From: Leptolyngbyaceae cyanobacterium MAG.088
Lineage (GTDB): Bacteria; Cyanobacteriota; Cyanobacteriia; Phormidesmidales; Phormidesmidaceae
Assembly: GCA_019634055.1 (NCBI GenBank)
Contig: JAHQVZ010000332.1
Coordinates: 1 to 39,913, forward strand
Direction of reading: 5' to 3'
Length of the DNA: 39,913 bases
Below, piece after piece: positions 33,885 through 39,913 of this stretch. Position 1 is the first letter of the stretch. Each line of letters opens with the position of its first letter. Both the position numbers and the translations under genes were made by a program. The notes beneath the pieces were generated by a model. It did no database searches and was not told where the DNA came from. It worked only from the letters and a program-made list of their open reading frames with translations.

Positions 33885-34685
33885 ATGGCTATGAACCGCA
33901 TTATTGTCATTACCTCCGGCAAGGGAGGCGTTGGGAAAACCACCTGTACCGCCAACCTGGGAATGGCCCTAGCCAAGTCAGGCAAACGCGTCGTCGTCAT
34001 TGATGCTGACTTTGGATTACGCAACTTAGATTTGCTGCTAGGTCTGGAAAATCGCATTGTCTACACAGCCCTGGATGTACTCGCTGGGGACTGTCGACTA
34101 GACCAAGCCCTGGTAAAGGATAAACGCCAGCCTAATTTAGCCCTCTTGCCCGCGGCTCAAAATCGCTCTAAAGAATCCATTACCCCAGAGCAGATGAAAA
34201 AACTGGTCAGGGCTCTGACCAAAGCCTATAACTTCGTATTAATCGATAGCCCAGCTGGGATTGAAATGGGGTTTCGTAATGCGATCGCAGCCGCCCGTGA
34301 AGCCATCATTGTGACCACCCCTGAAATTTCTGCCGTCCGCGATGCTGACCGAGTCATTGGTCTCTTAGAAGCCAATGACATCAAAGCCATGCGCCTGATT
34401 ATCAATCGTCTCAAGCCTGCCATGGTAGAGGCTGAACAAATGATGTCAGTGAAAGATGTGCAAGATATTTTAGCGGTGCCTTTACTAGGCGTCATTCCCG
34501 ATGATGAACAGGTGGTAGTTTCTACCAATAATGGGGAACCCCTCATCTTAGGCAAAGAACTGACTCAAGCAGGAACCGCTGTTTCGAATATCGCTCGTAG
34601 ATTACAAGGCGAAAAAGTGCCATTAATGGACTTGAGTGTGCCCAAAGATAGCTTCTTTAAGAAACTACGTCAGTTATTTAACTAG
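33885..34685 (+). CDS. minD: Septum site-determining ATPase MinD
   Basis: 266 residues. It is a ParA-type ATPase that dimerises with ATP on the membrane, recruits MinC, and is released by MinE. The deviant Walker A SGKGGVGKT is at residues 11-19, followed by VVVIDADFGLRNLDLLLG, the Walker B-like VLIDSPAGIEMG, and VTTPEISAVRDADR. The C-terminal amphipathic membrane-targeting helix ends SFFKKLRQLFN. The start is ATG at 33885 (a second ATG two codons later). It sits between minC and minE, 64 bases before minE, in one operon. Confidence 0.97.
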   Translation: MAMNRIIVITSGKGGVGKTTCTANLGMALAKSGKRVVVIDADFGLRNLDLLLGLENRIVYTALDVLAGDCRLDQALVKDKRQPNLALLPAAQNRSKESITPEQMKKLVRALTKAYNFVLIDSPAGIEMGFRNAIAAAREAIIVTTPEISAVRDADRVIGLLEANDIKAMRLIINRLKPAMVEAEQMMSVKDVQDILAVPLLGVIPDDEQVVVSTNNGEPLILGKELTQAGTAVSNIARRLQGEKVPLMDLSVPKDSFFKKLRQLFN

Positions 34686-34749
34686 CTTTACCTAAACGGT
34701 CGATAGGCGGCGACCGTTGATTCTGCCCTCCGCCTTATCGGAAACGATC

Positions 34750-35139
34750 ATGATTAGCGACTTCCTCGAACGACTCTTTGGCCCCCGTGAACCGGTTAGC
34801 CGTGATATGGCTAAGCAACGGCTCAGGCTGGTTTTGGCCCATGACCGCTCTGACCTGGCTCCTCAAAACTTAGAAAAGATGCGCCAGGAAATCTTGGAAG
34901 TTGTGTCACGCTATGTCGAAATCGATTTTGAAAGTCTGGAATTTGCCCTGGAATCAGACGAACGCACCACAGCTCTGATGGCTAACTTACCTATTCGGCG
35001 AGTGCTCTCGAATCCCCTAGAGCCAGATACCCCGGTAGAAGAAAGCCAGGAACCACAGCTAGAACTTGACGATACAGATATTGAGCTGGATGAGGTGGTC
35101 GAAGAAGTCTCAGAAACAGCCGATATTCCACTGGAGTAG
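34750..35139 (+). CDS. minE: Cell division topological specificity factor MinE with acidic tail
   Basis: 129 residues from the ATG at 34750 (GGAA upstream); the frame stays open to a TTG at 34717 but the family start is [11 protein letters not shown]. The membrane-targeting helix (SDFLERLF), the MinD-binding region ([13 protein letters not shown]) and the dimer domain ([28 protein letters not shown]) are all present, so the protein should stimulate MinD and drive oscillation. Residues 88-129 are an extra acidic tail: 17 Asp or Glu and no Lys or Arg by my count. Enterobacterial MinE ends at about residue 88. Last gene of minCDE. Confidence 0.95.
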   Translation: MISDFLERLFGPREPVSRDMAKQRLRLVLAHDRSDLAPQNLEKMRQEILEVVSRYVEIDFESLEFALESDERTTALMANLPIRRVLSNPLEPDTPVEESQEPQLELDDTDIELDEVVEEVSETADIPLE

Positions 35140-35199
35140 ACGATAAGCTTGTCTTTTGGCAAGCCTCTCAAATCCATAACCTAGACAGACAAAACGGAT

Positions 35200-35682
35200 T
35201 TATCGCCAATGGCGATTGTATTCGTAGATTGAGATCGCAGCTGCTGTGTGCACATTGAGCGATTCCACCCGGCCATATTGAGGAATCGTCAAGGTTGCCT
35301 GACATTGAGCTTCAATCTCAGTAGGAATCCCAGTTAATTCTCTACCCAAGACCAATAATGTCCTAGCTGCAAAGGCATGGCGCGTAAGCGACTGAGCTTG
35401 ACTATTAGCTGTTAAGGCAATACGAGTATAGTCCTGCTGTTGAGCTAACCAACCCTGCAATTGGTCAGGCGGACAATAGTCAAGCGTCTGCCACTGTTGA
35501 GCTGAGGCTGAAATTTTACGAAACTCCCAAGAACCATCTAGCTCAGGCAAAATTAACCGATTAACCCCCAGGACCTCACAGGTGCGACATAGCGCAGCCT
35601 GATTCACTAGGTTCTCCACCAAAGAAGCACAGACCACTAAAGATGGAACCGTGTCATTCGTCTCCGGGTACAAGCTCCACAT
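35200..35682 (-). CDS. TrmH/SpoU-family RNA 2'-O-methyltransferase (minimal)
   Basis: 160 residues. It has the SPOUT knot motifs: N-terminal NLVNQAALCRTCEVLGVNRLIL (motif 1 with N and R), LLVLGRELTGIP (motif 2) and IPQYGRVESLNVHTAAAISIYEY (motif 3, with the SAM-binding knot). The product methylates ribose 2'-O of a tRNA or rRNA nucleotide; which one cannot be told from the sequence. The catalytic domain is complete but there is no N-terminal RNA-binding domain, which relatives such as RlmB carry. The start (ATG at 35682) lies 29 bases inside the end of the upstream thylakoid gene, in another frame, so the two are probably translationally coupled. Confidence 0.9.
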   Translation of the reverse strand: MWSLYPETNDTVPSLVVCASLVENLVNQAALCRTCEVLGVNRLILPELDGSWEFRKISASAQQWQTLDYCPPDQLQGWLAQQQDYTRIALTANSQAQSLTRHAFAARTLLVLGRELTGIPTEIEAQCQATLTIPQYGRVESLNVHTAAAISIYEYNRHWR

Positions 35683-36262
35683 TTAATTCATTCACCGAAC
35701 GGCGACGGAGCTCCTCCGATTGCTCACGAGGTAATAAGTCAAAGACGTCACGAAAAACGTCATCCACCGCTTCATAGCTCACAGCCCCCGTTTGATCAAA
35801 ACGAACGTTGCCACTGCCATCCAGTACTAACGTTTGGGGTACAGAGCCTTTGAAGTAATAGCCCGGCTCATTGGGTGTAAAGGACTTCTCAAAGGGAATA
35901 GCATCCGCCATAACGGGGACAAAATTTGCGACTCTACCATAGGGTGCTTGCAGTCGGGAAATCACAAACGAAAATTCCTTGCAATCACGACTGTCATCTA
36001 CGTAGAAAAACAATAACGTTGGCTTTTCCTGCTTCAGGGACTGAGCCAGATTTACGCGAGGCGGCACAATGGCACCATTGCCTGCGTAAAGGGCAAAAAT
36101 ATTGCCGTCATACTTATCATCATTAAGACTTGCCCAGGCATGACCAGGGAAGCAGAGGGTGGGAATTAGGAAGGTAGCGATCGCAATCCCAACCACAACC
36201 CAACGTCGTATCAATCGTTCATCGACAAATCCTATCCACTGCCTAATTGCAAAACTGCCCAT
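35654..36262 (-). CDS. Thioredoxin-like thylakoid membrane photosystem I accumulation factor
   Basis: 202 residues; ATG at 36262 with AGGA four bases upstream. One N-terminal membrane segment (about 20-42, RWVVVGIAIATFLIPTLCF, a signal anchor ending AWA) is followed by a thioredoxin-like domain: PTLLFFYVDDSRDCKEF, then FVPVMADAIPF, the cis-Pro-like SVPQTLVLDGSGNVRFDQTG and a C-terminal helix VDDVFRDVFDLLPR. This resembles the family annotated as thylakoid membrane photosystem I accumulation factor. Only a single Cys stands in the active-site position (DSRDCKEF), so dithiol oxidoreductase activity is unlikely. Likely lumenal or membrane-bound and involved in PSI assembly by family knowledge. 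It overlaps the SpoU gene by 29 bases at its 3' end, so the two form an operon. Confidence 0.8.
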   Translation of the reverse strand: MGSFAIRQWIGFVDERLIRRWVVVGIAIATFLIPTLCFPGHAWASLNDDKYDGNIFALYAGNGAIVPPRVNLAQSLKQEKPTLLFFYVDDSRDCKEFSFVISRLQAPYGRVANFVPVMADAIPFEKSFTPNEPGYYFKGSVPQTLVLDGSGNVRFDQTGAVSYEAVDDVFRDVFDLLPREQSEELRRRSVNELNVELVPGDE

Positions 36263-36326
36263 AAAATCCTGGTTCTATGCTCACACCAATACCATTAGGC
36301 CATAGAACGGGCACTCAACCTAGGCA

Positions 36327-36938
36327 TTAGCTACCACGAAAACTCTCAATTACGTCCTGTAATTCAGTTTTAACAGCAGCATACTCTTCAGCAGTCGTCC
36401 AAGCAACGACTTGATAGTAGTTAGTCTGGCCCTCCACCGTCGTATGCAAATAAACAACAGGAAGATTGTCCACCCTGCCTCGAACTTCATACTGCACAGC
36501 CTTCAGACCATTTAACGACGTCATGTCAGTCGCTTTTTCAGGTCGCTCCTGAGTCAGCCCACGATCCAAAAAACTCAAATAACTAACGGCATTATCTGAC
36601 AGGCTAAACGTACCAACTTCAGACCGTTTGGGATCTGCCAAAACTAATACATACTTCGTCCGATCTTCGTGGGCAACGTATAAATCTGCATCAGGGCGCA
36701 GGGTTTGCACATCAACCCACCCGGCAGGCAGAGTCAGCTGCACATCACTCTCCTCATTGGTCAATAATGTCCGACCATTAGACAAATTTTTGATAGAGAT
36801 GGAATTGATCACATCTTTCGTACGTTGCCCCAACCGGTTACAGCTGGTGGCCCCCAACAAGACACAAGCTGAAAATGCTACGAATGAAGCTCTTTTAAAG
36901 AAACCCATGCTTCCTTGGTGCTTAAACTTAAACCCCAT
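36327..36938 (-). CDS. PsbP-like lipoprotein (function unassigned)
   Basis: 203 residues; ATG at 36938 with AGGA seven bases upstream (ATG at 36908 also has AAGGA, but at short spacing). A lipoprotein signal peptide follows (FVAFSACVLLGATSC, lipobox Cys near residue 33). The mature part (DVQLTLPAGWVDVQTLRPDADLYVAHEDRTKYVLVLADP, NAVSYLSFLD, VVYLHTTVEGQTNYYQVVAWTTAEEY) has the look of the PsbP/DUF1795 fold but lacks clear CyanoP signatures. It is therefore either a PsbP-domain protein or another small lipoprotein. Role unknown; the mature protein should face the periplasm or lumen. It reads in the same direction as the PSI-factor gene, 64 bases downstream. Confidence 0.6.
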   Translation of the reverse strand: MGFKFKHQGSMGFFKRASFVAFSACVLLGATSCNRLGQRTKDVINSISIKNLSNGRTLLTNEESDVQLTLPAGWVDVQTLRPDADLYVAHEDRTKYVLVLADPKRSEVGTFSLSDNAVSYLSFLDRGLTQERPEKATDMTSLNGLKAVQYEVRGRVDNLPVVYLHTTVEGQTNYYQVVAWTTAEEYAAVKTELQDVIESFRGS

Positions 36939-37158
36939 TGACTTATCCTGGTTTCACGTCAGCCAAAGCATAGAACACATTTACGTACAAATCGCAATTT
37001 TTGACCATTAAAATCGATCAATTATGGATCTGGGTGAAGTTGATAACAATGGGTCAATCTGCACATCGCGAATCCATAATTACGACTTTCCCAAACCGCA
37101 AGGTTAGCGCTTTGACCTATGCTGGACTATGGAAATTTCTTCATAAACATTAGAGACC

Positions 37159-38250
37159 ATGCTTAGAGCTGGAATCGTCGGGCTCCCCAATGTAGGCAAA
37201 TCCACACTGTTTAATGCACTAGTCGAAAACGCCAAAGCCCAAGCAGCGAACTTCCCGTTCTGCACCATTGAACCTAACGTTGGTGTGGTAGCAGTCCCCG
37301 ACCCTCGTTTGGCCGTTCTCACAGAAATTTCCAAATCGGAAAATACAGTTCCAGCTCGGATTGAATTTGTAGATATTGCAGGCCTAGTTAAAGGTGCTAG
37401 CAAAGGGGAAGGCCTGGGCAATCAGTTTCTAGCCAATATTCGCGAAGTCGATGCCATTGTTCATGTCGTCCGTTGCTTTGAAAACGACGACATTATTCAT
37501 GTGGATGGCTCCATTGATCCACTAAGGGATGCCGAAATTATTAACCTGGAATTGGCCTTAGCCGATTTAGACCAAATCGAACGTCGCCTGGAGCGAGTAC
37601 GAAAACAAGCCCGAAAGGATGCTGACGCTAAGGCAGAACTGGCTGTTTTAGAAAAAATTCACCCCGTACTAGCGGAAGGCAAGTCTGCCCGCACCGTAAC
37701 GTTAGAAGCAGACGAAGAATTATTAATCAAATCCCTAGGCTTCCTTACCCGTAAACCCATCATCTATGCCGCAAATGTTTCCGAAGATGAGCTGGCTGAC
37801 GGCAATGACTGGGTTGAGCAAGTGAAAACCCTGGCAACCCAAGAAGACGCTCAAGTAGTGACTATTTCAGCTCAGGTCGAAGCCGAACTTCTAGAACTCC
37901 CAGAGGACGAACGAAATGACTTTCTAGAAGCCCTAGGTGTCGAAGAAGGTGGCCTCAAATCTCTTATTCGTGCCACCTATGATCTACTGGGTTTGCGTAC
38001 CTATTTCACTACCGGCCCTCAAGAAACCCGTGCCTGGACCATCACCGCCGGGATGTCTGCCCCTCAGGCAGCAGGGGTAATTCATACTGACTTTGAACGG
38101 GGTTTTATCCGTGCCGAAACCATTGCTTACAAGGACCTAGTAGAACATGGTTCAATGAATGCGGCCAAAGAAAAAGGATTACTCCGTAGCGAAGGCAAAG
38201 ACTACACCGTAAAAGAAGGCGATGTCATGCTGTTTAGGTTTAATGTCTAA
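37159..38250 (+). CDS. ychF: Redox-regulated ATPase YchF (Obg family)
   Basis: 363 residues, normal length. Walker [10 protein letters not shown] (residues 8-16), [11 protein letters not shown] (switch I), G3 [20 protein letters not shown], and G4 NVSE, where the Glu instead of Asp makes the protein use ATP rather than GTP. A helical insertion (about 125-200) and a C-terminal TGS domain ([15 protein letters not shown] to [17 protein letters not shown]) follow. It binds ribosomes and is implicated in translation control and oxidative stress. The VOC gene begins five bases downstream, so the two are likely co-transcribed. Confidence 0.97.
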   Translation: MLRAGIVGLPNVGKSTLFNALVENAKAQAANFPFCTIEPNVGVVAVPDPRLAVLTEISKSENTVPARIEFVDIAGLVKGASKGEGLGNQFLANIREVDAIVHVVRCFENDDIIHVDGSIDPLRDAEIINLELALADLDQIERRLERVRKQARKDADAKAELAVLEKIHPVLAEGKSARTVTLEADEELLIKSLGFLTRKPIIYAANVSEDELADGNDWVEQVKTLATQEDAQVVTISAQVEAELLELPEDERNDFLEALGVEEGGLKSLIRATYDLLGLRTYFTTGPQETRAWTITAGMSAPQAAGVIHTDFERGFIRAETIAYKDLVEHGSMNAAKEKGLLRSEGKDYTVKEGDVMLFRFNV

Positions 38251-38255
38251 TCCAG

Positions 38256-38729
38256 ATGAATAGGGAAATGACCGTCCCCTCACGCTTGCACCTCAAGCGA
38301 CCGTGCCTGCTAGTACAAGATTTAGAACGTTCCCTCAGCCTATATCGAGACTGCTTAGGATTCCAACTTGACTACGTCGGTAAAGCGGACCCTGATTCTT
38401 ATCTGTATCCAGTTTTTCGACTGCCCGTCACCGCAGAACTCCGATTTGCTGCGCTCAGCACTGACCAAGAACCCAGAGCTTTAGCACTCACCGAGGTTAA
38501 GGGCAGCACGTTACCCTCACCGACCATGCCTTATCGAGCGGCTACAGTCATTCGGGTTCCTTCCCTGGTAGATACTTTGCCCAAGTTGCAAACTTTAGGG
38601 CTAATCCCTATCAAAGCTAGCTCCTTTTCAACACCTCCCAATCTGAAATTTACAGAACAGGCCGTTTGCGACTTTGATGGTCACTTGCTTGTGCTTTACG
38701 AAGTGCAACAACAACCTCCTGCCCCTTAA
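38256..38729 (+). CDS. VOC-superfamily (glyoxalase/bleomycin-resistance type) protein
   Basis: 157 residues. It has the betaalphabetabetabeta VOC fold: LLVQDLERSLSLYRDCLGFQLDYVGKADPDSYLYPVFRL in the N-terminal module and a second module ending VCDFDGHLLVLYEV. Start is ATG at 38256, five bases after ychF; an ATG four codons later is the alternative. Metal-site His/Glu residues are not clearly conserved at the usual positions (the first module begins LHLKRP and the terminal Glu is in LYEV), so substrate and activity are unknown. It may be co-transcribed with ychF. Confidence 0.75.
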   Translation: MNREMTVPSRLHLKRPCLLVQDLERSLSLYRDCLGFQLDYVGKADPDSYLYPVFRLPVTAELRFAALSTDQEPRALALTEVKGSTLPSPTMPYRAATVIRVPSLVDTLPKLQTLGLIPIKASSFSTPPNLKFTEQAVCDFDGHLLVLYEVQQQPPAP

Positions 38730-38849
38730 GGCGCTGTACCCTCGTTGTCATCCCTACAATTTGTTTAGAAAATCTATTGCGATAGACTATCCATCCACAG
38801 CAGATCCGATTAGAATCTGTCCAACGCCTTATATAGCGGTTCGCATACT

Positions 38850-39695
38850 GTGGTGGTAAATCGGTTTCTCAAATCCCCATTCATAATTCCCTCGTGGGCG
38901 ATTCTATCGCTGATTATGAACGGTGTCTTATTTGCTGCACTCCTAGTCATCTGGCAGGAAAAATCCGGAGGCAATGAACCTACCGTGCTACCTCAAGCCA
39001 ATGCAGCTTATGCCACCGACCCTGAGAACACCAAGCCAACAACAGCAGAAGCGCAGAGCGCTCGACCGCGATTAAACTATCAGCAATGGGTTGATTTGCT
39101 AGGGCAAGAAATAGCGACGATGGCCACCAAAAACCCAGATCACCTAACTATTTTGCTTGGTGACTCCCTGAGTTTATGGTTTCCAGCAGAACTACTACCA
39201 GGTCGCCGGGTGTGGATGAACCAGGGTATTTCAGGAGAAAAAACCTACACGTTATTGAAAAGACTCCATCTGCTGGATGTAGCCGAGGTTGATACGATCT
39301 TTTTAATGATCGGTATTAATGACTTGATCTGGGGCGAAAGCGATCAGCAAGTGCTCGATAATTATCGCGACATAATGAACTACCTAAATACCGAACATCC
39401 TAATACTCAGGTAGTTGTACAATCTATTTTGCCCCACGGTGCCGAAACCTCTACCTGGGAAAGTCGCGAGCTGCTGCTCGATTTGTCTAACGACCGAATT
39501 CGCTTGATGAATCAGTCCTTAAAAGATATTGCAAATAATTACGATGCCCATTATCTGGAGCTATACCCAATTTTTGCTAATGGGGAAGGCAACCTCAGAT
39601 CAGATTTAACGACAGATGGGTTACACCTCAATCGTGAAGGCTATTTAGTATGGCGAGCGGCCATCTCACTCTATAGCCAGCTGGAATTACGATAG
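38850..39695 (+). CDS. SGNH/GDSL hydrolase, membrane-anchored
   Basis: 281 residues. Start is GTG at 38850 (another GTG follows at 38853). An N-terminal membrane helix (about 10-35, PFIIPSWAILSLIMNGVLFAALLVIW) is followed by a Pro/Thr-rich linker and the hydrolase domain (about 90-281). The four SGNH blocks are present: GDSLS (nucleophile Ser), NQGISGEK, IGINDL (Asn) and DGLHLNREGY (Asp, His). It is a periplasmic esterase or acyl-hydrolase; the substrate is not known, but lipid or polysaccharide acyl groups are typical. It is not linked functionally to neighbours. Confidence 0.88.
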   Translation: MVVNRFLKSPFIIPSWAILSLIMNGVLFAALLVIWQEKSGGNEPTVLPQANAAYATDPENTKPTTAEAQSARPRLNYQQWVDLLGQEIATMATKNPDHLTILLGDSLSLWFPAELLPGRRVWMNQGISGEKTYTLLKRLHLLDVAEVDTIFLMIGINDLIWGESDQQVLDNYRDIMNYLNTEHPNTQVVVQSILPHGAETSTWESRELLLDLSNDRIRLMNQSLKDIANNYDAHYLELYPIFANGEGNLRSDLTTDGLHLNREGYLVWRAAISLYSQLELR

Positions 39696-39752
39696 TCCCC
39701 CCTGTACTCACCTTTTCGGTAAACTAGTCACAGTCAATGTACTAGTGCCCCT

Positions 39753-39913
39753 ATGGATACCCGAGCGTTTCGCCGTAGCCTAAACAAATCTGACAACTAC
39801 TATCGCAATCAGGGTTTTGGCGAAAAAGAGCAAGTCGCGGCCCAAATGGGTGACGAGTACCAAAGCGATCTAATTCAAGCTATTCGGTCTCAAGGGTATA
39901 CCTACACCCAAGG
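39753..39913 (+). CDS. ispH: 4-hydroxy-3-methylbut-2-enyl diphosphate reductase, 5' part
   Basis: Only the first 53 codons are in the window. The product begins MDTRAFRRSL, followed by YYRNQGFGEKEQV, YQSDLIQAIRSQGYTYT, which is the typical cyanobacterial and plant-type IspH N-terminal extension before the iron-sulphur reductase domain. The enzyme makes IPP and DMAPP in the last step of the MEP pathway. The catalytic Cys residues lie beyond the end of the window, so activity cannot be judged. The start is ATG at 39753, 57 bases after the SGNH gene. Confidence 0.8.
   Translation, partial: MDTRAFRRSLNKSDNYYRNQGFGEKEQVAAQMGDEYQSDLIQAIRSQGYTYTQ

Noticed and set aside
39720-39752. Two ACTAGT words before ispH as a regulatory repeat
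   Set aside because: Short common palindromes with no further symmetry; chance is likely.

Overview
The window is cyanobacterial chromosome. The evidence is a magnesium-protoporphyrin methyltransferase gene (chlM), a photosystem I accumulation factor-like gene, a plant/cyanobacterial-type ispH start, DICT, AMIN, CHASE2, DUF928 and CHAT proteins, a complete minCDE set, and at least a dozen copies of the HIP1 octamer GCGATCGC scattered through both strands. The genus cannot be fixed from the sequence. I see no phage, insertion sequence, CRISPR array or rRNA; one tRNA-Leu(UAG) is present.

Layout. 1-6604 (+) is an accessory module: the 3' part of a very large beta-helix protein ending in a CHAT (caspase-like) protease domain, a secreted DUF928 protein, and a CHASE2-GGDEF membrane diguanylate cyclase. 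6601-8575 (-) holds chlM and nagA; 8770-11202 (+) holds purE and an ammonium transporter with a good NtcA-type promoter. A DICT-GAF histidine kinase (+) meets an AMIN-domain secreted protein (-) head to head at 13645-13648. 15.0-15.8 kb has a 31-residue membrane microprotein and a thioredoxin-like protein. 15860-19833 (-) is a dnaK-dnaJ operon in which DnaK carries an extra tail of about 415 residues rich in Tyr, Gln, Ser, Gly and Asp. Then come tRNA-Leu, a DUF4349 lipoprotein, a UDP-glucuronate 4-epimerase-like enzyme (-), pnp, tpiA, and a GAF-GGDEF cyclase (-).

27260-28108 is gene-free and packed with inverted repeats. It is followed on the minus strand by a TPR protein, tilS and a PstS-like protein fused to long 11- and 7-residue repeats. 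The leader of that last gene can fold as a three-way junction. minCDE (+), a SpoU methyltransferase overlapping a thylakoid PSI factor gene (-), a PsbP-like lipoprotein (-), ychF, a VOC protein, an SGNH hydrolase and the start of ispH (+) complete the window.

Most genes are ordinary housekeeping genes. The parts that stand out are the CHAT/DUF928/CHASE2-GGDEF module, the DnaK with a FUS-like low-complexity tail, the PstS-like protein with hendecad/heptad repeats and its structured leader, and the hairpin cluster at 27.7-28.1 kb. Domain boundaries are estimates by eye, and no database search was possible.
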